Positions 8,228 through 17,696 are shown, numbered from the stretch's first letter. The stretch: 64,000 nt of DNA from Devosia naphthalenivorans (GCF_003056355.1 NZ_PYVW01000003.1:124001-188000), one strand, 5' to 3'. Notes: generated by a model from the letters alone, not told the origin. A program made the numbers and translations.

Positions 8228-10075
8228 ATGAGCCAGAACACCATTCGATTGACCATGGCGCAGGCAGTGGCGCGGTTCCTGACCATGCAGAAGACCGTGA
8301 TCGACGATGAGGTCGTGCCGATCTTCGGCGGCGTGTTCGCAATTTTTGGCCATGGCAACGTGGCTGGCATCGGCGAGGCACTGCATGGCGTCAAGGATGT
8401 GTTGCCGACCTATCGCGGGCAGAACGAGCAGGGCATGGCCCATGCTGCCATCGCCTATGCCAAAGGCAGCTTCCGCCGCCGCTTCATGGCCTGCACAACA
8501 TCCATCGGCCCTGGTGCGCTCAACATGGTCACCGCCGCGGCGCTCGCCCATGTGAACCGCATACCGGTTCTGCTGCTGCCCGGCGACGTCTTCGCCAACC
8601 GCCTGCCCGACCCGGTTCTGCAGCAGGTGGAGAACTTCGGTGACGGTACCGTCTCCGCCAATGATTGCTTCCGCCCGGTCAGCCGCTATTTCGACCGCAT
8701 GACGCGTCCCGAGCAGATCATCCCGGCCTTGCGCCGCGCCATGCAGGTGCTGACCGACCCCGCCGAATGCGGCCCGGTGACGCTGAGCCTGTGCCAGGAC
8801 GTACAGGCGGAAGCCTACGACTACCCCGAGAGTTTCTTCGAAGAAAAAATCTGGCACGTTCGCCGCGTCATGCCCGACGCCGACGAGTTTGCCGCTGCGG
8901 CGACCGCGTTGCTCCATGCCAAGAAGCCAGTGATCATTGCTGGCGGTGGCGTGCTGTATTCTGAAGCGAGCCCTGCCCTGATCCGCTTCGCCGAGCGCTA
9001 TGGCGTGCCGGTTATGGAAACCCAGGCAGGCAAATCCAGCCTGCCGCACGACCATCCGCTCAACATGGGTTCGGTCGGCGTTACCGGTTCGTCGGCCTCC
9101 AACCTATTGGCCGAGGAAGCGGACGTGGTGCTGGCCGTCGGCACGCGCCTCCAGGATTTCACCACCGGCTCCTGGGCCCTGTTCAAGAACGACGATCTCA
9201 AGATCATCGGGCTCAACGTGCAGCCGTTCGACGCCCATAAGCATCAGGCCCTGCCGCTGGTTGCCGATGCAAGAGCCGGACTGGATGCGCTCAACAGTGC
9301 TCTTACCGGCTGGCAGGCCGAGCCGGACTGGACCGCCCGGGCAAAGGACGGCAAGGATGAATGGCTGGCGGCTGCCGACCGCGCCACCGCGTCCACCAAT
9401 GCCGAATTGCCCTCGGACGCACAGGTGATCGGCGCGGTGCAGAGGGCGCGTGAAAACGCCGTTCTGGTGTGCGCCTCGGGTGGCTTGCCCGGCGAGTTGC
9501 ACAAGCTTTGGAAGGCTGGCGCTCCGGGCAGCTACCATATGGAATATGGTTTTTCGACCATGGGCTACGAAATCGCCGGCGGCCTCGGCGTCAAGTTGGC
9601 GCGCCCAGAAGCGGATGTCGTCGTCATGGTTGGAGACGGCAGCTACCTGATGATGAACTCCGAGATCGTGAGTTCGATCATGCTCGGCGCCAAGCTGACC
9701 ATCGTCCTGCTGGACAATGCAGGTTTTGGCTGCATCAATCGGCTGCAGATGGCCACGGGCGGCGCCAACTTCAACAATCTGTTGAAGGATACCCACCATG
9801 TCACGCTGCCAGGAATCGATTTTGCCGCGCATGCCGCGTCCATGGGCGCCATTTCGCGCAAGGTTGGCTCGATTTCCGAACTGGAAACAGCGCTGCAGGA
9901 AAGCGAAGGCAACGACCGGACGACCGTGATCGTGATCGATACCGATCCGCTGATTACCACCGACGAGGGTGGGCACTGGTGGGATGTGGCGGTGCCTGAG
10001 GTCAGCGAACGGCCGCAGGTGAATGCGGCACGCGAGGCATATGTGCAGGCGCTCAAGGCGCAACAGGCAGGGTGA
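8228..10075 (+). CDS. iolD: 3D-(3,5/4)-trihydroxycyclohexane-1,2-dione acylhydrolase
   Basis: 615 residues. This thiamin-diphosphate enzyme opens the trihydroxycyclohexanedione ring to 5-deoxy-glucuronate, the third step of inositol breakdown. The TPP_enzyme_N domain holds the ThDP-activating Glu67 in YRGQNEQGMAHA; the central and C-terminal domains follow, with the Mg-ThDP motif GDGSYLMMNSEIVSSIMLGA in the last third. The ATG at 8228 (MSQNTIRLTMAQAVARF) gives the family's usual N-terminus; the frame extends upstream into the iolC tail without a better start. It lies between iolC and iolE. Confidence 0.96.
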   Translation: MSQNTIRLTMAQAVARFLTMQKTVIDDEVVPIFGGVFAIFGHGNVAGIGEALHGVKDVLPTYRGQNEQGMAHAAIAYAKGSFRRRFMACTTSIGPGALNMVTAAALAHVNRIPVLLLPGDVFANRLPDPVLQQVENFGDGTVSANDCFRPVSRYFDRMTRPEQIIPALRRAMQVLTDPAECGPVTLSLCQDVQAEAYDYPESFFEEKIWHVRRVMPDADEFAAAATALLHAKKPVIIAGGGVLYSEASPALIRFAERYGVPVMETQAGKSSLPHDHPLNMGSVGVTGSSASNLLAEEADVVLAVGTRLQDFTTGSWALFKNDDLKIIGLNVQPFDAHKHQALPLVADARAGLDALNSALTGWQAEPDWTARAKDGKDEWLAAADRATASTNAELPSDAQVIGAVQRARENAVLVCASGGLPGELHKLWKAGAPGSYHMEYGFSTMGYEIAGGLGVKLARPEADVVVMVGDGSYLMMNSEIVSSIMLGAKLTIVLLDNAGFGCINRLQMATGGANFNNLLKDTHHVTLPGIDFAAHAASMGAISRKVGSISELETALQESEGNDRTTVIVIDTDPLITTDEGGHWWDVAVPEVSERPQVNAAREAYVQALKAQQAG

Positions 10076-10138
10076 CCCCCCCTCTGCCCGGAGGGGAATG
10101 GGTTATCAACAACCGCCATGCGGAAGACGGAGAACGAA

Positions 10139-11056
10139 TTGAAAGCCAAACTCGGCATGTCGCCTATCGCTTGGTGGAACGATGATCTGGTGGAACTGAG
10201 CGACGACGTATCGCTCGAGGAATGCCTGCGCCAGTCGCGTTCGGCCGGATTTACCGGCATGGAAAAGGGCCGCCGCTTTCCTGATGATCCCGAAATCATG
10301 CTGCCCATCCTCAAGGCAGCGGATGTGACGCTGTGTGGTGGCTGGTTCTCCGGCACGCTGGTGGACGAGGACCTCTCGGCCAACAAGGACCGCATCGCGC
10401 CGATGATCAAGCTGTTCAAGGCCGTCAACGCACCCTGCATCGTTTATGGCGAAGTCGGCCGGTCCATTCAGGGCAAGCGCGAGATCCCGCTGGCGCAAAA
10501 GCCGAAGCTCTCAGACGATGAAATGAAGGTCTATGCCCGCAAGGTGACCGAGTTCGGCGAATGGTGTGCCGAGCAGGGCATGCCCCTGTCCTATCATCAT
10601 CATATGGCTGCGGTCGTGGAGACCGAAGCCGAGCTGGATGCTTTCATGCAGCACTCCGGCGAAGGCATTCCGCTCCTGCTCGATGCGGGACACCTGGCCT
10701 TTGCAGGCGGCGGCGTCCTGCGCGCCATCGACAATCACCACGCGCGGATCAACCACGTCCACGTCAAGGACATCCGCCGCGCGGTTGTCGATGGGCTGGA
10801 TCGCACGCGACAATCGTTCCTCGATGCGGTGGCGCTGGGCGCCTTCACGGTTCCGGGCGATGGCTCTCTGGACTTCGGCGCCATCGTGCAGCGGCTGGCC
10901 GATCATGGCTATGAAGGCTGGTTCGTGGTGGAAGCCGAGCAGGACCCGAAGGCCAATCCGCCGCTGCGCATGGCACAGGTGGGTCACGCCGAACTTATGC
11001 GCGTGATGAACGCCGCAGGCTACACTGTGGAAACGGAAGGCTTCCCCAAGGGGTGA
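10139..11056 (+). CDS. iolE: myo-inosose-2 dehydratase
   Basis: About 305 residues with the xylose-isomerase-like TIM barrel of IolE, which dehydrates 2-keto-myo-inositol. Family signatures include GMSPIAWWNDDL near the N-terminus and the metal-site stretches YHHHMAAVVE, LLLDAGHLAFAGG and INHVHVKDIR. I prefer the TTG at 10139: GGAG lies 6 bases upstream and the protein then begins MKAKLGMSPIAWWN, as IolE proteins do. The ATG at 10118 has no ribosome binding site. The metal ion cannot be told from sequence. Confidence 0.94.
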   Translation: MKAKLGMSPIAWWNDDLVELSDDVSLEECLRQSRSAGFTGMEKGRRFPDDPEIMLPILKAADVTLCGGWFSGTLVDEDLSANKDRIAPMIKLFKAVNAPCIVYGEVGRSIQGKREIPLAQKPKLSDDEMKVYARKVTEFGEWCAEQGMPLSYHHHMAAVVETEAELDAFMQHSGEGIPLLLDAGHLAFAGGGVLRAIDNHHARINHVHVKDIRRAVVDGLDRTRQSFLDAVALGAFTVPGDGSLDFGAIVQRLADHGYEGWFVVEAEQDPKANPPLRMAQVGHAELMRVMNAAGYTVETEGFPKG

Positions 11057-11099
11057 GCTTTCCGTACAAGGCCAGTCTGGCACCAAGGAGGATGGCTGA

Positions 11100-11354
11100 T
11101 TGGCTTTGAAGAGCAACGACGCAAACTGGTTCCGGCCCATGTGGCGCCGCGTTTCCATCACAGTGTTTCTGGCCATCTGGCTGGCGTGGGAAGCGCTGTG
11201 GAACCAGGACCAGTTCTGGGCTTTCCTGGTGGGCGCGGCCCTGCTCTATTCGCTCTACAACTTCTTTTATGCCTTTCCCAAGGAGGAGCCCAAGAATGGC
11301 GAACCAACAGAACCTGCGCCTCCGCCCCCAGGCGAAGACGGGCCTCGTCCATAA
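11100..11354 (+). CDS. Small membrane protein in the iol operon, DUF3329-like
   Basis: 84 residues from a TTG start with a strong AAGGAGG upstream; the nearby ATG at 11093 is in another frame. After WFRPMWRRVSI come two hydrophobic stretches (about residues 17-33 and 36-52, ending YNFFYAFP), then a proline- and glutamate-rich hydrophilic tail. The NxWFRPMWRR start followed by a short hydrophobic pair recalls the small DUF3329 proteins of rhizobia, which is a resemblance from memory. It overlaps the start of iolB by 59 bases in another frame, so the two may be translationally coupled. Function unknown. Confidence 0.65.
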   Translation: MALKSNDANWFRPMWRRVSITVFLAIWLAWEALWNQDQFWAFLVGAALLYSLYNFFYAFPKEEPKNGEPTEPAPPPPGEDGPRP

Positions 11355-12099
11355 CGTCACGCCGGCCTCGGCTGGCTGGAGCCATGTTGGCTTCGCCCTG
11401 CACAAGCTGAGTGAAGGGGAAGTCACGGGCGGCGAAGCGGGCGCAAACGAGCTTTGCCTCGTGTTGGTCAGCGGCAAGGCGCGCATCTCGGTCGATGGTA
11501 TCGAGCTAGGGGAAATTGGCGAGCGCATGAGCCCGTTTGAGGGCGCGCCCTGGGCGGTATACGTGCCCATGGGCAGCGAATGGGCTGCCGATGCAACCAC
11601 GGCGCTGGAGCTTGCAGTGTGCGCGGCTCCCGGTGGGGGCGACTACACGGCGCGGATCATTCCGCCAGGCACCCACCCTCGCCTTAGCCGCGGCAAGGGC
11701 GCTAATGTGCGCCACGTCTACAACATCATGCCCGAGGACGATGGCGCGGCCAATTCGCTGCTGGTGGTGGAAGTCATCACCCCGCAGGGCAATACCTCGT
11801 CCTATCCGCCGCACAAGCACGACCAGGATAATCTGCCGCACGAAAGCCAGCTGGAAGAGACCTATTTCCACCGCCTCAATCCGCCACAGGGCTTCGCCAT
11901 GCAGCGTGTCTACACCGATGACCGCAGCCTTGATGAGGCGCTGGTGATCGAAGACGGCGACGTAACGCTGGTGCCGCGAGGATATCATCCCGTCGCGACC
12001 ACGGCGGGGTATGACCTCTACTATCTCAACGTGATGGCCGGGCCCAAGCGCGTGTGGAAATTCCACAATGCGCCCGAGCATGAGTGGTTGTTGAAGTAG
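11296..12099 (+). CDS. iolB: 5-deoxy-glucuronate isomerase
   Basis: 267 residues, the normal size for IolB, which converts 5-deoxy-glucuronate to 5-dehydro-2-deoxy-D-gluconate, the substrate of IolC. It is a bicupin: the first cupin covers about residues 25-130 and the second about 150-260. The characteristic metal-binding stretch SYPPHKHDQD and the glutamate of ETYFHRLNPPQGF are present. The ATG at 11296 has AAGGAGGAG upstream, inside the preceding small ORF. It is the last gene of the iolRCDEB-type operon. Confidence 0.95.
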   Translation: MANQQNLRLRPQAKTGLVHNVTPASAGWSHVGFALHKLSEGEVTGGEAGANELCLVLVSGKARISVDGIELGEIGERMSPFEGAPWAVYVPMGSEWAADATTALELAVCAAPGGGDYTARIIPPGTHPRLSRGKGANVRHVYNIMPEDDGAANSLLVVEVITPQGNTSSYPPHKHDQDNLPHESQLEETYFHRLNPPQGFAMQRVYTDDRSLDEALVIEDGDVTLVPRGYHPVATTAGYDLYYLNVMAGPKRVWKFHNAPEHEWLLK

Positions 12100-12116
12100 A
12101 GACCACGCCCAAGAGA

Positions 12117-12202
12117 CCTCATGGTGAGCTTGTCGAACCACGAGGTCGAGCGAGTGGAGGCCTGGTTCCACGACCTCGTCCTTCGACCGGCTCAGGATGA
12201 GG
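12117..12202. repeat. Inverted-repeat intergenic element, copy 2 (mixed subtypes)
   Basis: The left arm (12117-12145) is almost identical to the arm at 2066-2094. The right arm (12174-12202) is an inverted variant in which GG/CC pairs are swapped for CC/GG. Each arm still folds on itself with a 9-bp stem. The element sits between the convergent iolB and iolG genes and could also block read-through. Confidence 0.8.
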
Positions 12203-12249
12203 TCTACTGCACGACGGAAATCCGCAGATAGCGTGAAGAAGTCAGGGGC

Positions 12250-13287
12250 TCAGCGCCCCTGAAATACGCTTTTGTCTGCCAGCCCGCCAGTGATCTCGCT
12301 CACCTTCACAGCGCGGCCTTCCTTCACCGACTTCACCGCCGCGTCAGCCAGCGCCAGCGCAATCAGACCATCAAGACCACTTGGGCGCGCCGGTGCCTTG
12401 CTCTCCACCGCCTCGATGAACTCACCGATCTCCCGCGCATAAGCTTCGGTGTACCGAGTCATGAAGAAATCATGCAGCGGCGGGCGGATATAGCCTGAGG
12501 CATTGGCGACTTCGATCGATACCGGACGCTGATTCTCGGCCGACACAGCCCCTTTGGAGCCGTGCACTTCGATGCGCTGGTCGTAGCCATAGGTGGCGCG
12601 GCGCGAGTTCGAAATTGTGGCGTGCTTGCCCGAGGCCGTGGAAAGCATGACCGAAACCGAGTCGTAGTCGCCAGCTTCCCCGATTGCCGGATCGACCAGC
12701 ACCGATGCCTGCGCGCTGACGGTGTCGATCTCTTCGCCCAGCATGAAGCGGGCCATGTCGAAATCGTGGATGGTCATGTCGCGGAAGATGCCGCCCGAGC
12801 GCTTGATGTAGTCCACCGGCGGCGCGCCGGGATCACGGGACACGATGGTCACCATCTCAACGTCGCCGATCTGGCCTTCATCGATGGTCTTGCGCATAGC
12901 CATGAAATGCGGATCGAAGCGGCGGTTGAAGCCGACCATCAGGGTGGCGTTCTCAGCGTCGACAACCTTGAGGCAGGCCTTCACCCGCTCGACATCGAGA
13001 TCGATCGGCTTCTCGCAGAAGATCGCCTTCCCTGCCCGGGAGAACTGCTCGATCAGATCGGCATGGGTATCCGTCGGAGTGCAGATCACAACCGCATCGA
13101 TGTCGGCGGACCCAAGAATGTTATCCACGGTCCGGATATCGCAGCCATACTGAGCCGCAAGATCACTCGCAGCTTTCTCGAAAGCGTCAGCCACAGCCAC
13201 CAGCTGGGCCTTTGGATTGGAGGTAATAGCCTTGGCGTGCACCTTGCCGATGCGGCCAGCGCCGAGCAGGCCGAAACGAACGGTCAT
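12250..13287 (-). CDS. iolG: Inositol 2-dehydrogenase
   Basis: 345 residues. Gfo/Idh/MocA enzyme that oxidises myo-inositol to 2-keto-myo-inositol with NAD+, the first pathway step. The nucleotide-binding GLLGAGRIGKVHA lies at the N-terminus. Lys93 of CEKPIDLD and the Asp/His pair of FRDMTIHDFD (about residues 169-173) match the Lys/Asp/His catalytic set of characterised inositol dehydrogenases. The ATG at 13287 has GGAG upstream. It is transcribed toward the iol operon, and its promoter carries the best GGAA-N6-TTCC site in the region. The substrate is well supported by context. Confidence 0.93.
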   Translation of the reverse strand: MTVRFGLLGAGRIGKVHAKAITSNPKAQLVAVADAFEKAASDLAAQYGCDIRTVDNILGSADIDAVVICTPTDTHADLIEQFSRAGKAIFCEKPIDLDVERVKACLKVVDAENATLMVGFNRRFDPHFMAMRKTIDEGQIGDVEMVTIVSRDPGAPPVDYIKRSGGIFRDMTIHDFDMARFMLGEEIDTVSAQASVLVDPAIGEAGDYDSVSVMLSTASGKHATISNSRRATYGYDQRIEVHGSKGAVSAENQRPVSIEVANASGYIRPPLHDFFMTRYTEAYAREIGEFIEAVESKAPARPSGLDGLIALALADAAVKSVKEGRAVKVSEITGGLADKSVFQGR

Positions 13288-13336
13288 TTGAGATCTCCGG
13301 ATGTGGTTTGGTGATGCAACATATGCACCGGCTGAA

Positions 13337-13359
13337 TGTCAATGTGGAACGCTTATTCC
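13337..13359 (-). promoter_or_regulatory. iolG promoter with exact GGAA-N6-TTCC operator
   Basis: GGAACGCTTATTCC (13346-13359) matches the IolR consensus exactly and is extended by T and A to a longer palindrome. On the minus strand a perfect TTGACA box (13342-13337) begins 3 bases after it, with TTGCAT 17 bases further as a possible -10. A repressor bound here would overlap the RNA polymerase site. Confidence 0.6.
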
Positions 13360-13400
13360 ACAACAGCTTGTACCGAGCGCGCTATCCGCAGCCGGATCGC

Positions 13401-13856
13401 TCAGGTTTCCCGCGCGCGCTCCAGGATGCGCTTGCATTCAAGCAGTTCCCGCAGCACCTCGGAGAGCTTGTCCCGCGACTCACGGTCCAGAGCGGGGCTG
13501 GCCAACATGACGGCCTCTTCAATTGCCGCCTCGTCGCCAGCCTCTTCTGCCTCTTCGATCATGGGAAGGATGTCTTCGAGCGGCTTGCCCTCGCCTACAG
13601 CGATGACGTAGCGGCTGCCCTGATCCTTGAGGATGCGCTGCACCCCCTTGATGGTAAAGCCTTGATCGTAAAGGAGATGTCGGATGCCGCGCAGCAGGAG
13701 CACGTCTTCGGGCCGGTAGTATCGCCGGCCGCCACCGCGCTTTAGCGGCTTGATGGTGTTGAATCGGGTCTCCCAGAAGCGGAGCACATGCTGAGGGAGA
13801 TCAAGCTCCTCGGCAGCTTCTGAAATCGTCCGGAATGCGTCTGGCGACTTGTCCAC
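13401..13856 (-). CDS. MerR-family transcriptional regulator
   Basis: 151 residues. The winged helix-turn-helix covers about residues 9-75 ([20 protein letters not shown], then [22 protein letters not shown]), followed by an acidic middle segment and a C-terminal helix likely used for dimerisation. There are no conserved cysteines, so a metal-sensing role is unlikely. It lies directly downstream of ihfA, the usual place for this MerR protein in Hyphomicrobiales, where its target is not well established. Confidence 0.88.
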   Translation of the reverse strand: MDKSPDAFRTISEAAEELDLPQHVLRFWETRFNTIKPLKRGGGRRYYRPEDVLLLRGIRHLLYDQGFTIKGVQRILKDQGSRYVIAVGEGKPLEDILPMIEEAEEAGDEAAIEEAVMLASPALDRESRDKLSEVLRELLECKRILERARET

Positions 13857-13881
13857 GGAGGCTGAGACTCGCTGGGATTGC

Positions 13882-14193
13882 TTATTTTCCAGCGCTAACC
13901 ATAGATTTGTTGATCTTGGACTTCAACACATTGGACGGTTTGAACACAAGAACCTGCCGCGGCAGGATCGGAACCTCTTCGCCGGTCTTGGGATTGCGCC
14001 CGATCCGCTCGTTTTTGGAGCGCACCTGGAACGAGCCAAACGAGGACAGCTTGACGTTGGATCCTTCGATCAGCGCATCGCCGATCAGTTCCAGAACCCG
14101 CTCGACAAGCTCTGCCGATTCCGTGCGGGAAAGCCCGACCGTGCCATAGACTGCTTCAGCAAGATCTGCTCGCGTTACCGTCTTCTGCGCCAT
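13882..14193 (-). CDS. ihfA: Integration host factor subunit alpha
   Basis: 103 residues of the bacterial HU/IHF fold. The start [16 protein letters not shown], the conserved [12 protein letters not shown] arm and the C-terminal [11 protein letters not shown] are typical of IhfA. With IhfB, encoded elsewhere, it bends DNA in transcription and replication. The ATG at 14193 has GGGGGTG upstream; the frame extends further but that part is not conserved-looking. It is flanked by fabH upstream and merR downstream. Confidence 0.94.
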   Translation of the reverse strand: MAQKTVTRADLAEAVYGTVGLSRTESAELVERVLELIGDALIEGSNVKLSSFGSFQVRSKNERIGRNPKTGEEVPILPRQVLVFKPSNVLKSKINKSMVSAGK

Positions 14194-14433
14194 TCGCACC
14201 CCCAAAATGCCCGAAGGATACCCTTCCCGAACCAGCCGCACGGAGCGCGTAGCTGATCGAAATCCATGCCTGCCCATCCACTGCGGATGAGCCGTACGCG
14301 GGAAATTCTCCCCCATCCAAAACTGTCCAGAGCAATCGCAAACGCATTATGCCGCAAAGGTCTGGAGCCAGGTCCTCCACCCGAAATCAACACTAACGCC
14401 TTGATCCGGCTAAGGTCAATGCGTCCGGGCAGG

Positions 14434-15411
14434 TTACCAGCGAATGAGCGAAGCGCCCCAGGTGAAGCCGCCGCCCATGGCTTCGAGCATGACCAGGTCG
14501 CCTGGCTTGATACGCCCGTCCGCCACCGCTGCGCTGAGCGCCAGAGGCACCGAGGCGGCCGAGGTATTGGCGTGGATATCCACCGTCATCACGACCTTCT
14601 CGGGAGGCAGGCCAAGCTTGTTGCCGGCGCCCTCGATGATGCGCTTGTTCGCCTGATGCGGCACGAACCAGTCGAGATCGTCTACCGTGTAGCCAGCCTT
14701 GTCGAGCGTGGAATAGACCACGTCCGTGATCTTGCCGACCGCATGGCGGAAAACTTCGGGACCCTGCATATGGACATGGCCCGCCGTGCCGGTGGTGGAC
14801 GGGCCGCCATCGACATAGAGTTTGTCCCAATGATGACCATCCGAGCGCAGGGCCGAGGCGAGAACCCCCTGCTCCGGCGCATCGTCGGCCAGTTCGACTT
14901 TCTCCACAACAACAGCGCCAGCGCCGTCGCCGAACAGCACGCAGGTCGTACGGTCGGTCCAGTCGATGATACGGGAGAAGGTCTCGGCGCCAATGACCAG
15001 CGCGCGTGTCGCCAGGCCGTTCTTGATGTAACTGTCGGCAGTGACCAGCGCATAGACAAAGCCCGAGCAAACCGCCTGGATGTCGAACGCCATGCCGTGG
15101 TGGATGCCGAGCTTCATCTGCACCAGGGTGGCCGTGGCGGGGAAGGTATAGTCCGGCGTGGTGGTGGCGACGATGATCAGGTCGATATCGTCAGGGCCCA
15201 CACCAGCGGCATCCATGGCCTTGTTTGCAGCTTCCAGAGCCAGGTCCGAGGTGAACTGACCTTCGGCAGCAATGTGGCGCTGCTTGATGCCAACGCGCTG
15301 CTGAATCCACTCGTCGGAGGTCTCCACCATGGTGGCCAGTTCGGCGTTGGTCAGCACCTTTTCGGGCAGATAACCACCGACGCCGCGGATGATTGAACGC
15401 GTCTTTGTCAC
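14434..15411 (-). CDS. fabH: Beta-ketoacyl-ACP synthase III
   Basis: 325 residues. FabH condenses acetyl-CoA with malonyl-ACP to begin fatty-acid synthesis. The thiolase-fold triad is visible: Cys115 in AVCSGF, His252 in VPHQANKRI and Asn282 in [13 protein letters not shown]. The GTG start at 15411 overlaps the plsX stop in a GTGA (15408-15411), so translation is probably coupled. The ihfA gene follows after 240 bases. Confidence 0.96.
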   Translation of the reverse strand: MTKTRSIIRGVGGYLPEKVLTNAELATMVETSDEWIQQRVGIKQRHIAAEGQFTSDLALEAANKAMDAAGVGPDDIDLIIVATTTPDYTFPATATLVQMKLGIHHGMAFDIQAVCSGFVYALVTADSYIKNGLATRALVIGAETFSRIIDWTDRTTCVLFGDGAGAVVVEKVELADDAPEQGVLASALRSDGHHWDKLYVDGGPSTTGTAGHVHMQGPEVFRHAVGKITDVVYSTLDKAGYTVDDLDWFVPHQANKRIIEGAGNKLGLPPEKVVMTVDIHANTSAASVPLALSAAVADGRIKPGDLVMLEAMGGGFTWGASLIRW

Positions 15412-16478
15412 GCCGGTTTCGCCTCAGTTTGAGATTCTGGAAGTGGCGTTACCGCCTTGATTGGAAAACGCTTCATGGTTTCGCCGATCTTGTCGATCAA
15501 TCGGCTATGCGCCATTTCATACGAAAGGTTCAAGGCGCTTTTATAGCCGACCTCGTCAGTGCCGCCGTGCGACTTGATCACAATGCCATTGAGCCCCATG
15601 AAGACGCCGCCATTGACAGTGCGGGGGTCCATGCGGCGCTGCAACGTCTTGAGCGCAGACATGGCGAACAGCGCGCCGATACGGCTCATCAGGTTGGCCT
15701 TGAGCGCATTGGAAAGATATTTGCCGACCTGCCGGGCCGTGCCTTCGGCGGTCTTGAGCGCGATATTGCCGACGAAGCCTTCGGTGACTACCACATCGAC
15801 AGTGCCCTTGCCGATATCGTCGCCTTCAACGAACCCGTGGTAAACAAAGCCCGAGCCGGTCGCCTCGGTCAGGATGCGGCCTGCTTCCCTGATCGATTCG
15901 AGCCCCTTGACCTCTTCCGTGCCGACATTGAGCAGCCCAACAGTGGGTGCATCATGCCCGAAGAGGCAGCGCGCCAGCGCCGAGCCGAGAATGGCGTAAT
16001 CAACCAGTTGCTGTGCATCGGCGCCGATCGTAGCGCCCATGTCGAGCACGACGATATCGCTGCGCAGGGTCGGCCAGATGGCAGCGATCCCCGGCCGGGC
16101 AATACCCTCCATGGGGCGCAGGCAAAAGGTAGCCATGGCCATCAGCGCGCCCGTATTACCGCCGGACACCGCAACATCGGCATCGCCGTCCTTGACGGCC
16201 TGGATGGCCATCCACATGGAGGATGTACCACGGCCCTTGCGCAGCGCCTGGCTGGGCTTCTCATCCATGGCGATAACTGTTTCGCAATGGCGAACGGTGG
16301 ATACGCGCTTGAGGTCGGAGAATTCCTCCAGCAGCGGCGCTATCTGCTCTTCGCGGCCATGAAAGACAAAGCGGGTATTGGAGTGCTCTTTCAGAGCCAG
16401 ATGGGCCCCGTGAATGACCGCGCGCGGAGCATTGTCGCCACCCATGGCATCCACTGATATCGTTATCGTATCGGTCAT
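15408..16478 (-). CDS. plsX: Phosphate acyltransferase PlsX
   Basis: 356 residues. PlsX makes acyl-phosphate from acyl-ACP for phospholipid synthesis with PlsY. Signatures include the N-terminal [40 protein letters not shown] and [16 protein letters not shown] start at the ATG at 16478; an in-frame ATG 14 codons upstream adds residues not typical of the family. It is followed by fabH with a 4-base overlap. The rpmF gene often found before plsX in other bacteria is not here. Confidence 0.95.
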   Translation of the reverse strand: MTDTITISVDAMGGDNAPRAVIHGAHLALKEHSNTRFVFHGREEQIAPLLEEFSDLKRVSTVRHCETVIAMDEKPSQALRKGRGTSSMWMAIQAVKDGDADVAVSGGNTGALMAMATFCLRPMEGIARPGIAAIWPTLRSDIVVLDMGATIGADAQQLVDYAILGSALARCLFGHDAPTVGLLNVGTEEVKGLESIREAGRILTEATGSGFVYHGFVEGDDIGKGTVDVVVTEGFVGNIALKTAEGTARQVGKYLSNALKANLMSRIGALFAMSALKTLQRRMDPRTVNGGVFMGLNGIVIKSHGGTDEVGYKSALNLSYEMAHSRLIDKIGETMKRFPIKAVTPLPESQTEAKPA

Positions 16479-16623
16479 TTCAGCCCGTTCTTTACCCTGT
16501 GCAAGGGTGAACGCAAACATATCCCATGCCGGAGTCGGTGTAACCCCCGGCTATTGCGATGCAATGCGCCTGTGTAGCGTTGGCCCAGCGCAATGGCACC
16601 GGGATTGGTAGATATTGTGGCGG

Positions 16624-17172
16624 TCAAGCGTCGGGGTCGTTTTCTGGCTTGAGCTTGGCCAAGGCCGCGAAAGGGCTGCTCTCTTTCGGGCCAGTGTCCA
16701 GAGCCAGGCTTTCCACACTTTCGCCCGGCAGCCGTGGATAAGGATCGATTGCCAGCGCAAGCGTCTCGGTCAGCAAGGCACTCAGATCGACTTCTGGCCC
16801 ATCGATATGATCCGGAAAATCATCATCTTCGAGATCGACGAAAATCTCGGAGCCCGGCGTAGGCTTGTGTGCGCTCGGCTCGGGCAGAAAAACGCGATCC
16901 ACCGGCTCATCGAGCTCCTGTGTCACCGGCTCGAAGCTCACCACCGATGGCTGCACGATACGGGCAAGCAAGCGCCCTTGAGCGCGCAGGCCGCCACGAA
17001 GCGGCGCCACCACAAGGCTGGCCTCGAAACGCTCGACTGCGCTAATTTTGAGGGCCTCAGCCAGAGCCTCGCGCGTCGCCTCATCCAGCGACACGTTAAG
17101 CTCGCGGCCAGTCGCCGGCAGGCGATCAATCCGGACAATTGCATCGAACAAGGGCGCGGCTGTGGTGTTCAC
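16624..17172 (-). CDS. YceD/DUF177 family protein
   Basis: 182 residues, cytoplasmic, with no membrane segment. It fits the YceD (DUF177) family: an N-terminal beta region, a central RILARIVQPSVVSFEPVTQEL-like segment where other members have a paired-cysteine CxRCLxP motif that is absent here, and an acidic C-terminal part. YceD proteins are linked to 23S rRNA or L32 biology and commonly precede plsX. The GTG start at 17172 overlaps the upstream stop in a GTGA. Confidence 0.85.
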   Translation of the reverse strand: MNTTAAPLFDAIVRIDRLPATGRELNVSLDEATREALAEALKISAVERFEASLVVAPLRGGLRAQGRLLARIVQPSVVSFEPVTQELDEPVDRVFLPEPSAHKPTPGSEIFVDLEDDDFPDHIDGPEVDLSALLTETLALAIDPYPRLPGESVESLALDTGPKESSPFAALAKLKPENDPDA

Positions 17173-17696
17173 TGGGCATCCTCGAAATTGATGACGCCGC
17201 CAGCGATTTCGCTGACGGATCTTGAAGCAAGTGCACGATCCTTGGTAACAAGGTAGTCGGCAAGTGCTGCCACATGGGGGCCAGTGGCACCATCAAAGAT
17301 ATTGCGGGAAAGCACGGCTTCAAGGGCCAGCTTGTCATTGCCGTCCATGGCTTCGTTCAAAGCCGCCAGCAAGCCGAAGAAGATGTTGCCCATCTTCTGG
17401 ATCTTCTTGGGGACGCCAAGGTCGCCCACACCCATTTCCCGCAAGGAACGGTCCATGTCTTTGAAGAACAGGTCGAACACCGCCTGGCTAAATTCCTTCT
17501 GAGGACCGGATTCGCTGCGCAACCTGCGGAAAAGTAACGCCATGTGAAGGCTGATCATGTCAAATCGGCCAGTAACAGTATCTGGCACCAGCCATTCCGC
17601 ATAGAAAACCGGCTGCCGGGATTGCGCCACAATAGCGCTATAGACGGCCAAAACCGGTTCGGTCGCTGTGTTCTTGCGGAACAGGTTGAAGATCAT
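17169..17696 (-). CDS. Ubiquinol-cytochrome c chaperone (CBP3-like)
   Basis: 175 residues from the ATG at 17696 (MIFNLFRKNTATEPVLAVY). The central part (VPDTVTGRFDMISLHMALLF, FSQAVFDLFFKDMDRSLREMGVGDLGVPKKI) is typical of the CBP3 family, which helps assemble cytochrome b into the bc1 complex. The long upstream open frame is not conserved-looking and would run into bamE on the other strand. It overlaps the YceD gene by 4 bases and is divergent from bamE, the normal alphaproteobacterial arrangement. Confidence 0.9.
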   Translation of the reverse strand: MIFNLFRKNTATEPVLAVYSAIVAQSRQPVFYAEWLVPDTVTGRFDMISLHMALLFRRLRSESGPQKEFSQAVFDLFFKDMDRSLREMGVGDLGVPKKIQKMGNIFFGLLAALNEAMDGNDKLALEAVLSRNIFDGATGPHVAALADYLVTKDRALASRSVSEIAGGVINFEDAQ

